Origin: Mesorhizobium waimense
GTDB taxonomy: Bacteria; Pseudomonadota; Alphaproteobacteria; Rhizobiales; Rhizobiaceae
Reading direction: 5' to 3'
DNA: 64,000 nt
Assembly: GCF_003601975.1 (NCBI RefSeq)
Contig: NZ_QZWZ01000029.1
Location: 1 to 64,000 of the forward strand
Part shown: piece by piece, positions 16,999 to 25,518 of the stretch
How the letters are laid out: the number at the start of each line of letters is the position of its first letter
Position numbering within the stretch: the first letter of the stretch is position 1
The notes under the pieces: generated by a model
What the model was told of the DNA's origin: nothing
Seen by the model: the letters and a program-made list of their open reading frames with translations, nothing else
Databases searched by the model: none
Position numbers and translations under genes: made by a program

Positions 16999-17439
16999 AT
17001 GCGAGCCGTTCTTGCCATCCTGCCGCTGGTTTTGCTGTCGGGCTGCGCCAACCCCTGGACCAAGGTGCCGGAAGCGGAATTGCCGAAGCCGATCCGCTAT
17101 GCCCTGGCCCGCCCCTCGCCTTTCGTCTTCGGCAATTATTGCGGCCCGGGCACGCGCAGCGGCGACCTCTCTTTGCGGCCGGTCAACCGCCTCGATGCCG
17201 CCTGCCAGGCCCATGACGCCTGCTACATCGCCCGCCACGATCATTGTGATTGCGATGGCGCGCTTGTCGCCTCGGCAAGGACGATCCGCGACGATAAGAC
17301 CGCGCCAAGGACGATGCGCAACCAGGCCGAACTTTTGATCGCCACGTTCGCTGTCCCCGTCTGCAAAGTGTTTCCGCAGGGCTTCATGCCGCCGCGCGAT
17401 CCCGCCCAGCTCAAGGCGATGAACGGGGCGACAGGGTGA
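16999..17439 (+). CDS. Phospholipase A2-like lipoprotein
   Basis: 146 residues with a lipoprotein signal (MRAVLAILPLVLLSGC, lipid Cys at 16). The mature part has YCGPGT at 47-52, corresponding to the calcium-loop region of secreted phospholipase A2, then NRLDAACQAHDACY ending at 76 with the catalytic His-Asp pair (H72, D73), and HDHCDCDGAL with paired cysteines. The family hydrolyses the sn-2 ester of phospholipids. The stop codon overlaps the GTG start of the next gene (GTGA), so the two proteins are translationally coupled. It is distinctly cysteine-rich for this genome. Membrane side and target are unknown. Confidence 0.75.
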   Translation: MRAVLAILPLVLLSGCANPWTKVPEAELPKPIRYALARPSPFVFGNYCGPGTRSGDLSLRPVNRLDAACQAHDACYIARHDHCDCDGALVASARTIRDDKTAPRTMRNQAELLIATFAVPVCKVFPQGFMPPRDPAQLKAMNGATG

Positions 17440-19598
17440 GTAAGCGCAATACTGGATGCCTGGCCCTGCTCTGGCTGGCGGTGACAGTGCTGGCCGGTTG
17501 CGCCGGCCCGCATGGCCGCACGTGCGACTTCTTTCCCAGCGAAAACACCTGCACGCGCCCGTCCCTGTCGGCCAAGGCGCCTGGACCGGAAATCGCGGCT
17601 GCCCAGTATTTCGGCGAGTCTGGCGAGAGCGATTACGAGAAGCAGTTCCTGGGGCTGCTCGCCCACAACGAGATCGGTGCCATGGATCGGGCGAACGGCA
17701 CGGGTCCCTTCGGCCACGACCGCCATGACATCGCCAACAGCGATTTTCAGGCGACATACCGGGCGCTGGAACGGCTGGCGAAGCCGGTCGCCACCACACA
17801 GGTGCCGCCGACGGACGGCAAGCCCGGTGAAGGCCACTTCACGGCGCGCTGGCGGGTGTCGCGGCAGACGCTCTATGTCGATGCCGCGGCTCGCCCTTCC
17901 GAGGCGAAGACGTTCACCTTTTCCGGCCTGCAGGCACGCTCGGTCGAGATCGTGCTGCGCCAGGCCGGCCACCAGCCCGTCGACATCGGCGGCGCCTGCG
18001 ACGGGGCGCTGGCGATCCGCGCCGGCGGCCGCTCCCGCACCGTGGCCAAGGGTTCGGCCTTCAGCTTCCGCCTGCCGGCGAGCGACACCCTGATCAGCCT
18101 GTTTCCGGACGAGACCCTGAACCGCTGCGACTTGAATATCCGCTCCAGCCTGGCGCCGGCCGGCGCGCCGCTCACCATCCTGCGCGAGGAGACCGCCGAT
18201 CCGGCGCTTGCGGCACTCGACAGCCTTTACCAGCGCTGCCCGGAGCCCGATCCGGCGCGGCTGAGGGAACTCGACCGCGTCTTCTACGCCAGCCGCTGGC
18301 TGTCGCAGACCTGCGCGATGCCGCTCCGGCAGCCGCGCCTGCTGCGCAAGTCGCGCGACGGCTTCAACGCCAAGGTCGAGGCCTTGCTGGGCGCAAGGCT
18401 GCCGGACAGCGCCTTCGACAAGGGCGACCCCGAACTGCCGCTCGATTTCTCGCACGCGCCAAGGCTGAAGCTGATCTATCTGTCGTCGCTTGAGTTCAAG
18501 GCGGATTTTTCCGGTCGCATCATCGAACGGCTGATCCGCCACCACGCCGCCCTAGGCACCAAGGTGCGCATCATGGTGACCGACGTGCTCGAGCGCGAGA
18601 AGGACGACGCCATGCTGCACCGGCTGGCGGCCGAATTCCCCAATGTCGAATTGCAGGAATACCGCTGGCGCGCCGATCAGGGCGCGCCGATCGACGAGCA
18701 GCTGTCGCAGCTGCACAAGACCCATCACGTCAAGATGCTGGCGACGCTGGCTGAGGATCCCGGCCGCTCGCGCGTCATCATCGGCGGCCGCAACATTCAT
18801 GACGGCTTCCTGTTCCACAAGCCGGTCGACCTGTCGCGATACCCCCAACTGCAGCAATACGGCAAGACCGATGGTTTCTCGCTGAACTACTATTCGAACT
18901 GGAGCGACTTCGACATCGAGATCGCCGACCGGGCCACCGTAAAAACGCTCGCCGCGCATCTTTCGACCCTGTGGCTGCACGATGCCGACACCAACATCTC
19001 CCGGCCGTTCTCCATTCCGGTCCGTAGCAGAGGCCGGCAACCGTCAGGCGTGGCGCGGCATTTCATTTCCGTGCCCTATGAGGACGGGCATGCGCTGGAG
19101 AACTATTTCGTCGAGCTGATCGACACCGCCGAGCACCACATCCAGATCGTCAATCCCTATCTCAATCTGACGCCCAAGCTCGCTTTGGCCTTCGACCGAG
19201 CGCTGGCCCGAGGGGTGAAGATCGATATCGTCGGCCGCATCGACCTCAAGGGCGACATCGGCGGCAAATTCCTCACCGCGCTCAACAAGCTGTTCGTCGA
19301 GAAGTATGGCGACCGCATCGACATCCGCGAATTCAAGGCGCCGGACGTCGTGCTACATTCCAAGATCATGATGATCGACGAAAGGCTGGTGACGATCTCG
19401 TCTGTCAACCTCAACAACCGCAGCTTCTTCCACGACTCGGAGAACGGCATGACGGTGCTCGATCCCGCCTTCTATCGCCGCATGAAGCCGGTCTATGACG
19501 ACTACCTCTCCCATTCGAACCCGGTATCCACCAAGGTGACGATCCCCTGGGCCTATCGGCTGCTGTTCTCAGAGGGTTGGGTGAAGCAGGCATTCTAG
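17436..19598 (+). CDS. Phospholipase D-superfamily lipoprotein (cardiolipin-synthase-like)
   Basis: 720 residues starting with GTG; lipoprotein signal with VTVLAGC (lipid Cys at 22). The N-terminal 300 residues have no clear match. The C-terminal half is a PLD fold: first site around 430 with HHVKML and then IIGGRNIHDG, second site at about 640 with HSKIMMID followed by SSVNLNNRS, a complete HxKx4D motif. The first site has His and Lys but lacks the Asp at the usual spacing, as in some ClsC-type enzymes. It may hydrolyse or transfer phosphatidyl groups. Coupled to the PLA2-like gene, suggesting joint action on phospholipids. Confidence 0.82.
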   Translation: MSKRNTGCLALLWLAVTVLAGCAGPHGRTCDFFPSENTCTRPSLSAKAPGPEIAAAQYFGESGESDYEKQFLGLLAHNEIGAMDRANGTGPFGHDRHDIANSDFQATYRALERLAKPVATTQVPPTDGKPGEGHFTARWRVSRQTLYVDAAARPSEAKTFTFSGLQARSVEIVLRQAGHQPVDIGGACDGALAIRAGGRSRTVAKGSAFSFRLPASDTLISLFPDETLNRCDLNIRSSLAPAGAPLTILREETADPALAALDSLYQRCPEPDPARLRELDRVFYASRWLSQTCAMPLRQPRLLRKSRDGFNAKVEALLGARLPDSAFDKGDPELPLDFSHAPRLKLIYLSSLEFKADFSGRIIERLIRHHAALGTKVRIMVTDVLEREKDDAMLHRLAAEFPNVELQEYRWRADQGAPIDEQLSQLHKTHHVKMLATLAEDPGRSRVIIGGRNIHDGFLFHKPVDLSRYPQLQQYGKTDGFSLNYYSNWSDFDIEIADRATVKTLAAHLSTLWLHDADTNISRPFSIPVRSRGRQPSGVARHFISVPYEDGHALENYFVELIDTAEHHIQIVNPYLNLTPKLALAFDRALARGVKIDIVGRIDLKGDIGGKFLTALNKLFVEKYGDRIDIREFKAPDVVLHSKIMMIDERLVTISSVNLNNRSFFHDSENGMTVLDPAFYRRMKPVYDDYLSHSNPVSTKVTIPWAYRLLFSEGWVKQAF

Positions 19599-19607
19599 TC
19601 TTAGTCT

Positions 19608-19650
19608 AGAGCGTGATCCCGAACTGAAGGTTCGGCAAATATCATGCTCA
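19608..19650. repeat. Short rhizobial GATC-type palindrome
   Basis: AGAGCGTGATCCCGAA ... TTCGGCAAATATCATGCTC forms an imperfect dyad. It resembles the very common rhizobial intergenic element with AGAGCATGATCCCGAAAA and a matching inverted half. It lies between two converging genes (PLD-like lipoprotein and dadA). Confidence 0.65.
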
Positions 19651-19654
19651 AAAG

Positions 19655-20911
19655 CTACTTCAGATACCGGTCCGGGCTGAGGTCGTGCGCGTTGATCTCC
19701 GGCACCCGGTTGGAGATGATGTCGGCCAGCACCCGGGCCGAGCCACAGGCCATGGTCCAGCCGAGCGTGCCATGGCCGGTGTTGAGGTAGAGGTTGGACA
19801 GCTCGCTTTGGCCGATCAGCGGTGGCCCGTCCGGCGTCATCGGCCGCAGGCCGCACCAGAAGCTCGCCGCGTTGAGGTCACCACCGCCCGGAAATAGATC
19901 GCCGACCGAATGCTCCAGCGTGCGCCGGCGCGTTTCGTGCAGCCTGAGATCGAAGCCAGAAATCTCCGCCGTGCCGCCGACGCGGATGCGGTCGCCAAGC
20001 CTGGTGATCGCCACCTTGTAGGTCTCGTCCATCACCGTCGAGACGGGTGCGGCATCGGCGTCCTTGATCGGCACCGTGATCGAATAGCCCTTGACCGGAT
20101 AGACCGGGATCGGCCGCTTCACCTTGCGCATGAACTGGGCCGAATAGCTGCCCATCGCCATCACATAGGCGTCGGCCGATCGGCCGCCCTTGTCGGTGTT
20201 GATGTGTTTGATGCGATTGCGGGTCCTGACGATGTACGAGATCGTCGTCCCGTATTCGAAGGTCACGCCGCGCGCCACGCAGAGTTCGGCCATGCGGTCG
20301 GTGAACATCTTGCAGTCGCCGGTTTCGTCGCCGGGCAGCCTGAGGCCGCCGACGAATTTGCCGCGCACGCCAGCCAGTGCCGGCTCGGCTCCAATGCAGC
20401 CTTCGGCATCGAGAAGTTCATAGGGGACGCCGTATTTCTTCAGCACCTCGACGTCGCCGCCGGTGCCGTCGAGCTGCTTTTGCGTGCGAAACAGCTGCAG
20501 CGTGCCCTTGGTTCGCTCGTCATAGGCGATGCCTGTCGCCGCGCGCAGCGCCTTCAGCGTGTCGCGGCTGTATTCGGCCAAAGGCACCATGCGCGACTTG
20601 TTGAGCGCGTAGCGTTCGGCCGTGCAATTGCGCAGCATCTTGAGCAGCCATGTCCACATATGCGGATCGAAGGCGGGCCGCACCACCAGCGGGCCATGCT
20701 TCATCAGCAGCCATTTGATCGCCTTCAGCGGAATGCCTGGTCCCGCCCATGGCGAGGCATAGCCGGGCGAGACCTCGCCGGCATTGGCGAAGCTGGTTTC
20801 CAACGCCGGCCCCTTCTGGCGGTCGAACACCGTGACCTCGTGGCCGGCCTCGGCGAGATAGTAGGCAGTGGTGACCCCGATCACGCCGCCGCCCAACACG
20901 AAGATCTTCAT
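19655..20911 (-). CDS. dadA: D-amino acid dehydrogenase small subunit
   Basis: 418 residues from the ATG at 20911 (GAGAGGGATGCG upstream; an in-frame upstream ATG at 20926 would absorb the ribosome binding site). FAD motif VLGGGVIGVTTAYYLAEAGH at 5-24 and C-terminal NTGHGTLGWTMACGS motif as in DadA. It oxidises D-alanine and other D-amino acids to 2-oxo acids, feeding electrons to the respiratory chain. It follows alr on the same strand 102 bp away, the classic D-alanine catabolic pair. Confidence 0.94.
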   Translation of the reverse strand: MKIFVLGGGVIGVTTAYYLAEAGHEVTVFDRQKGPALETSFANAGEVSPGYASPWAGPGIPLKAIKWLLMKHGPLVVRPAFDPHMWTWLLKMLRNCTAERYALNKSRMVPLAEYSRDTLKALRAATGIAYDERTKGTLQLFRTQKQLDGTGGDVEVLKKYGVPYELLDAEGCIGAEPALAGVRGKFVGGLRLPGDETGDCKMFTDRMAELCVARGVTFEYGTTISYIVRTRNRIKHINTDKGGRSADAYVMAMGSYSAQFMRKVKRPIPVYPVKGYSITVPIKDADAAPVSTVMDETYKVAITRLGDRIRVGGTAEISGFDLRLHETRRRTLEHSVGDLFPGGGDLNAASFWCGLRPMTPDGPPLIGQSELSNLYLNTGHGTLGWTMACGSARVLADIISNRVPEINAHDLSPDRYLK

Positions 20912-21013
20912 CGCATCCCTCTCCACAACGACGTCTTGTCAGGGCTTGAAGCCGGGGTCGTCGCCCACTGTCTGCCGGATTTTGCGGCGTACGCCAAGTG
21001 GCCTCGCGTATCG

Positions 21014-22162
21014 CTACCTGTTCACGTAGCGCCGATGAAAGCGCGGCCCGAGGCTGGTCAGGATTTCATAGCCGATCGTGCCGGCATGGCCGGCCGCCTC
21101 GTCGACGCTCTGCGACGGGCCGAGCAGCTCGACAAGGTCGCCCTCGCCGAGCGTGCCGGCCGGAAGCACGGAAATGTCGAGGATGATCGAATCCATCGAC
21201 ACCCGTCCGAGAAAGGGCAGCCGGACAGTGTCGAACCAGGCGGCGGAAGCGGCGCGGCGATGCCAGCCGTCGGCATAGCCGAGCGAGATCGTCGCAGCTC
21301 TCAACGGGCCGGTTGCACGAAATGTGTGGCCATAGCCGACGCCGGCACCCTTTTCGAGGCTGCGCGTCTGGACGACCTTCGCCTGCAGCCGCACCACCGG
21401 CAGCATCGGGTTCGGTTCGCTCGGCGTCGGGTTGATGCCGTAGAGCGCCGCTCCCGGGCGGGCGAGGTCGAAATGGAAGGCTGATCCCAGGAAGATGCCG
21501 GAGGAATTGGCGATCGAAGCTGGGGCCTCGGGCAGCATCTTGCGCAAGCGTTCGAAGGCCAGCCACTGCCGCTCATTAGCCGGATGTTGCGGCTCGTCGG
21601 CGCAGGCGAGATGGCTCATCACCAGGACGACGTCGACGCCGTCGAAAGCGCGCGGATCCTGGCTGATCGCTTCGACCTCCGCCGGCGGCATGCCGAGCCG
21701 CGACATGCCGCTGTCGACCTGGATCGCGGCCGGCAGCTTGCGGCCGGCCTGCTGGCCCGCGTTGCTCCATGCCTTCAGCTGGCCGGCGCTGTTAATGACG
21801 GGAACGAGGTCCGCCGCAACCGCTTCCGGTTCGGAGCCAGGCGGCAGGCCGTTGAGGACATGGATCGCCGGCCGCGGCCCAAGTGCCTTGCGCAGCGCCA
21901 GGCCTTCGGCCAGCAGAGCGACGAAGAATGTGGTGCAGCCTTCGGCCGACAGCGCGCTCGCCACGGGCGCCGCGCCCAGGCCATAACCGTCGGCCTTGAC
22001 GACGCCGGCGCATGGCACGCCGCCCAGTTGCGCCTTCAACCGCCGGTAATTTTCCCTGATGGCACCAAGATCGATGGTCAGGATGGCGCCGGCCGCCGCT
22101 TCGCTGACCGGCTCACCTTGCGCGACGATGCTTTCGGGAAGGTTTTTGGACGCCTCGTTCAT
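21014..22162 (-). CDS. alr: Alanine racemase (probably catabolic)
   Basis: 382 residues. PLP-binding Lys56 lies in GVVKADGYGLG and the second catalytic Tyr in GVGYGHTF near 275; VSMDSIILD gives the usual C-terminal barrel motif. It interconverts L- and D-alanine. Position directly upstream of dadA suggests the catabolic role (DadX type), making D-alanine for DadA, although it may also serve cell-wall synthesis if it is the only copy. Confidence 0.94.
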   Translation of the reverse strand: MNEASKNLPESIVAQGEPVSEAAAGAILTIDLGAIRENYRRLKAQLGGVPCAGVVKADGYGLGAAPVASALSAEGCTTFFVALLAEGLALRKALGPRPAIHVLNGLPPGSEPEAVAADLVPVINSAGQLKAWSNAGQQAGRKLPAAIQVDSGMSRLGMPPAEVEAISQDPRAFDGVDVVLVMSHLACADEPQHPANERQWLAFERLRKMLPEAPASIANSSGIFLGSAFHFDLARPGAALYGINPTPSEPNPMLPVVRLQAKVVQTRSLEKGAGVGYGHTFRATGPLRAATISLGYADGWHRRAASAAWFDTVRLPFLGRVSMDSIILDISVLPAGTLGEGDLVELLGPSQSVDEAAGHAGTIGYEILTSLGPRFHRRYVNR

Positions 22163-22237
22163 GCCGACCCTGTGTGAAGCAGCTCAGCATCCATAAAACC
22201 ATGAAACCGACGCAGCGACCATGCGCGATCGCGCTGG

Positions 22238-22756
22238 TTACGCCACCAGATGCCGGAACGCCGCCACCACGTCCTCATAGACCTTGCGTTTGAACGGCAC
22301 GATCAGGTCGGGCAAGTCCCGCATCGGCCGCCACGCCCATTGGTCGAACTCGGCCGTGTGGCCGCCGGGCGGCGGGTTGATCTGGATCTCGCTCTCGTCG
22401 CCGTGAAAGCGATAGGCGAACCATTTCTGCGTCTGGCCGCGATAGCGGCCCTTGAAGGCGATGCCGACCAGACGCGCCGGCAGGTCGTAATTGATCCAGT
22501 GCGGCGCCTCGGCCAGCAGCGAGACGCTGCGCATGCCGGTCTCCTCGTAGAGTTCCCGCTCGGCCGCTTGTGCCGGGTCCTCGCCCTTGTCGATGCCGCC
22601 CTGCGGCATCTGCCAGAGCTGCGTGGTGCCGGCGAACTCGCTGTCGGGCTCGGCGATGCGGTGACCGACCCAGACCAGCCCGTCGCCATTGAGGATCATC
22701 AAGCCGACACAGGGACGGTAAGGCAGTGTCTCGGGATCGATTTTCTTCTTTGACAT
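22238..22756 (-). CDS. rppH: RNA pyrophosphohydrolase (Nudix)
   Basis: 172 residues with a complete Nudix box at 53-75 (GGIDKGEDPAQAAERELYEE, then TGM) and the RppH features YRPCVGLMI and QMPQGGID. It removes pyrophosphate from 5'-triphosphate RNAs, starting mRNA decay, and is related to dinucleoside polyphosphate hydrolases. It lies after the polysaccharide deacetylase-like gene in the common rhizobial order ctpA - deacetylase - rppH. Confidence 0.94.
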   Translation of the reverse strand: MSKKKIDPETLPYRPCVGLMILNGDGLVWVGHRIAEPDSEFAGTTQLWQMPQGGIDKGEDPAQAAERELYEETGMRSVSLLAEAPHWINYDLPARLVGIAFKGRYRGQTQKWFAYRFHGDESEIQINPPPGGHTAEFDQWAWRPMRDLPDLIVPFKRKVYEDVVAAFRHLVA

Positions 22757-22827
22757 CGGTCGGATTTCCAGCCGTTTTGAGAGTTCGTTCCGGCGAGGCA
22801 GGTGGCAAGCGGTTTCGAGAGCCGGAG

Positions 22828-24009
22828 CTAGCCTTTTTGCGGATCGATGGCCACCGCTGAAATCGGCACGATCTCGATGCCGCGCTTCTTGGCTTCCGTC
22901 ACCCAGGACGACACCGTATCGACCGTCAGATCGAACGCCGAGCCGATACCGACAGCAAAACCTTTTGCCCGCGCCGTGGCCTCGAGTTCGTCCAGTTTCT
23001 TCAGGATGGCGCCGCGATCCTGCACCGCATCGATCGACGTGTCGCCGGCGACAAACGGCACGCCGTCCTTGAGCGCCAGATCGGGCGCCAGGCTGCGCGC
23101 CGACGAACCATCGTCGACATAGGCGAGGCCGCGCTTGCCGAGTTCGGCCATGAACGGCCCCATCGCCGCGGAATCGGCCGAGAAGCGGGCGCCCATGTAG
23201 TTCATCACGCCGGTATAGTTGGTCGTCCGCGACAGCGCCCAGTGCAGGCTCTTCAAATTCTCGTCCGGGCTCGCCGCCACCGTCAGCGTGTTGCGGCCGG
23301 GATTGACGTTGGGATAGTCGAACGGTTCGAGCGGTACCTGCATGACGATCTCATGCCCGCTCTGTCTAGCTGCCTGCATCCAGCGGCCGATGCTGTTGCC
23401 TTGCGGTGCAAAGGCCAGCGTCACCTCGGCCGGCAGCTTGGCGATGGCTGCCTGCGTGCCGGTCTGCGACACGGCGAGCCCGCCGATGACGATCGCCACG
23501 CGCGCGCCGCGCGATCCCGACCACGGCCGCGCATAGACATCGAACGGACGCCTGCCGTCGGCGGCGCGCATCGGCAGCGGCCCGGTGGCGCCGGTCTCGA
23601 TCAGCGCCCTGTCGGGAATATGCGCGATCTTCAGGTTCTGGCCGACCGTTGAGGGGTCGCGAATGACGATCGCCGCTTTCGGCGGACCGTCGCCTTCTTC
23701 CGTCTGCACATGGATGATCTGCGGCCCGCCCGTCTTGGGAGAGGCTTCCTTGGGCGGCGTTGCCGCCTTGGGCGCCGCCGGCTCGGCAACCGGCGTCGGC
23801 GCGGTCGTCACCTTCGGCGTCGAAACGGCAAGCACTTCCGGTTTGCGGAACGGTTTTTCGCGCAGCGCGATCGCGCCGGAGATGCCGACAACGGCCAGCA
23901 CCGCAAGCGTAGCCCCGACCGTGCCGGCGCTGAACCCGCGCGACGCAGCGCGCGGCGGCCGGATTGTCTGTCCGAGCGGGCGTTCGATGTCCTTGCTGAT
24001 GTCAGCCAA
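22828..24009 (-). CDS. Divergent polysaccharide deacetylase family protein (YibQ-like)
   Basis: 393 residues from a TTG at 24009 (GGGGA 6 nt upstream), giving MADISKDIERPLGQ; a GTG at 24057 is the other candidate. One transmembrane segment lies near 35-52, followed by a Pro/Ala-rich linker, then the periplasmic divergent deacetylase domain with VAIVIGGLAVSQTGTQAAI near 175 and PLEPFDYPNVNPGRNTL near 225. These proteins lie next to ctpA and envC-type genes and are thought to act in cell-envelope maintenance; catalytic activity is uncertain. Confidence 0.85.
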   Translation of the reverse strand: MADISKDIERPLGQTIRPPRAASRGFSAGTVGATLAVLAVVGISGAIALREKPFRKPEVLAVSTPKVTTAPTPVAEPAAPKAATPPKEASPKTGGPQIIHVQTEEGDGPPKAAIVIRDPSTVGQNLKIAHIPDRALIETGATGPLPMRAADGRRPFDVYARPWSGSRGARVAIVIGGLAVSQTGTQAAIAKLPAEVTLAFAPQGNSIGRWMQAARQSGHEIVMQVPLEPFDYPNVNPGRNTLTVAASPDENLKSLHWALSRTTNYTGVMNYMGARFSADSAAMGPFMAELGKRGLAYVDDGSSARSLAPDLALKDGVPFVAGDTSIDAVQDRGAILKKLDELEATARAKGFAVGIGSAFDLTVDTVSSWVTEAKKRGIEIVPISAVAIDPQKG

Positions 24010-24024
24010 GCCGCGTCCCCGAAT

Positions 24025-24066
24025 GCATGGCCTGAAAAGTGGCGTCACTTCCCGCACAGGCCATGC
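24025..24066. repeat. Inverted repeat upstream of the deacetylase-like gene
   Basis: GCATGGCCTG (24025-24034) and CAGGCCATGC (24057-24066) are perfect 10-bp inverted arms around AAAAGTGGCGTCACTTCCCG. This may be a diverged intergenic palindrome or a regulatory stem just before the TTG start at 24009. Confidence 0.55.
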
Positions 24067-24191
24067 GCAAATTCAAACCTGCCGGCGCCTCCCGCGCACG
24101 GCCCCGAATCAAACTGCCGGAACCTCGCGGCCCCGGCAGCATCGCATTGCTTCGATCCGGCGGCCAGAGTCTTGCTCTGGCCACTCGGCCC

Positions 24192-25517
24192 TTACTGGTT
24201 GAGCACGGCCTTGTCCGGATTCGGCGGGAATGCCGGATCGGTCTTCTGGCCGCGCAGCAACTCTTCGGCATAGATCAGTTGCAGGTCGTTCTTCGGATCC
24301 GGCGGCACATAGGCAGCCGAGCCGGAGCCGGTCGAACCCTCGTCGGCGCCCTTGATATGGCCCTTGAGATCCGATTCGCCGCGCGTCAGGTCCCTGCCCT
24401 GCAGATCCGGCGGCAGCGGCTGCTCGACCTTGATGTCGGGCGTGATGCCCTTGCCCTGGATCGACTTGCCGGACGGCGTGTAATAGAGCGCCGTCGTCAG
24501 GCGCAGCGCGCCATTCTCGCCGAGCGGGATGATGGTCTGCACCGAACCCTTGCCGAAGGACTGGGTCCCGACCACCGTGGCGCGGCGCAGGTCCTGCAGC
24601 GCGCCGGCGACGATTTCCGAGGCGCTCGCCGAACCGCCATTGACCAGCACGATCAGCGGCTTGCCCTTGATGTCGTCGCCCGGACGGGCGTCGAAGCGGG
24701 TGACGTCCTTCGGATCGCGGCCGCGCGTCGAGACGATCTCGCCGCGGTCGAGGAAGGCGTCGGACACGCTCACCGCCTGGTCGAGCAGGCCGCCCGGATT
24801 GAGGCGCAGATCGAGCACAAAGCCCTTGAGCTTGTCGTTCGGCACCTGCTTCTTGATGCTGTCGATGGCGTTCTCGAGATCGTCATAGGTCTTTTCGGTG
24901 AACGACGTGATCTTCATGTAGCCGATGTCGTTCTCGACCCGGAACTTGACCGCCTTGACCTTGATGATGTCGCGCACGACGGTCAGCTCGATCGGCTTGT
25001 CGGCGCCCTGGCGCAGGATGGTGAGCTTGATCGGCGTGTTGACCGGCCCGCGCATCTTCTCGACGGCGTCGTTGAGGGTCAGGCCGCGCACCTCATCGCC
25101 ATCGATCTTGGCAATGTAGTCGCCGGCAAGCACGCCTGCCTTGGCGGCCGGCGTGTCGTCGATCGGGGTGATCACCTTGACCAGGTCGTTTTCCATGGTG
25201 ACTTCGATGCCGAGGCCGCCGAATTCGCCCTTGGTCTGCACGCGCATGTCCTGCGCCTGCTCGGCATTCATGTAGGAGGAGTGCGGATCAAGCGAGGTCA
25301 GCATGCCGTTGATGGCGTTTTCGACCAGCGACTTGTCGTCCGGCGGCGTCACATACTGCGCCCGGACGCGCTCGAAGATGTCGCCGAAGATCGCCAACTG
25401 CTTGTAGGTCTCGGAGCCCGCAGCGTTCGCCGTTGAGCCGGGTGCGCCGTAGACCAGGCTCATCGCAGATGCGCCCATAAGCGCACCGGCAAACAGAAGC
25501 GACAGTTTCCGCATCAT
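24192..25517 (-). CDS. ctpA: Carboxy-terminal processing peptidase (S41)
   Basis: 441 residues from the first of two tandem ATGs at 25517 (GGAAGGA upstream). Signal peptide or anchor at 5-25, PDZ domain around 80-165 (GGLGIEVTME), and S41 protease domain with the catalytic Ser in SASASEIVAGALQD near 299 and Lys in GTQSFGKGSVQT near 323. It trims periplasmic proteins, including peptidoglycan enzymes. It follows the EnvC-like gene by 1 bp, an arrangement conserved in alphaproteobacteria. Confidence 0.94.
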   Translation of the reverse strand: MMRKLSLLFAGALMGASAMSLVYGAPGSTANAAGSETYKQLAIFGDIFERVRAQYVTPPDDKSLVENAINGMLTSLDPHSSYMNAEQAQDMRVQTKGEFGGLGIEVTMENDLVKVITPIDDTPAAKAGVLAGDYIAKIDGDEVRGLTLNDAVEKMRGPVNTPIKLTILRQGADKPIELTVVRDIIKVKAVKFRVENDIGYMKITSFTEKTYDDLENAIDSIKKQVPNDKLKGFVLDLRLNPGGLLDQAVSVSDAFLDRGEIVSTRGRDPKDVTRFDARPGDDIKGKPLIVLVNGGSASASEIVAGALQDLRRATVVGTQSFGKGSVQTIIPLGENGALRLTTALYYTPSGKSIQGKGITPDIKVEQPLPPDLQGRDLTRGESDLKGHIKGADEGSTGSGSAAYVPPDPKNDLQLIYAEELLRGQKTDPAFPPNPDKAVLNQ

Positions 25518-25518
25518 T

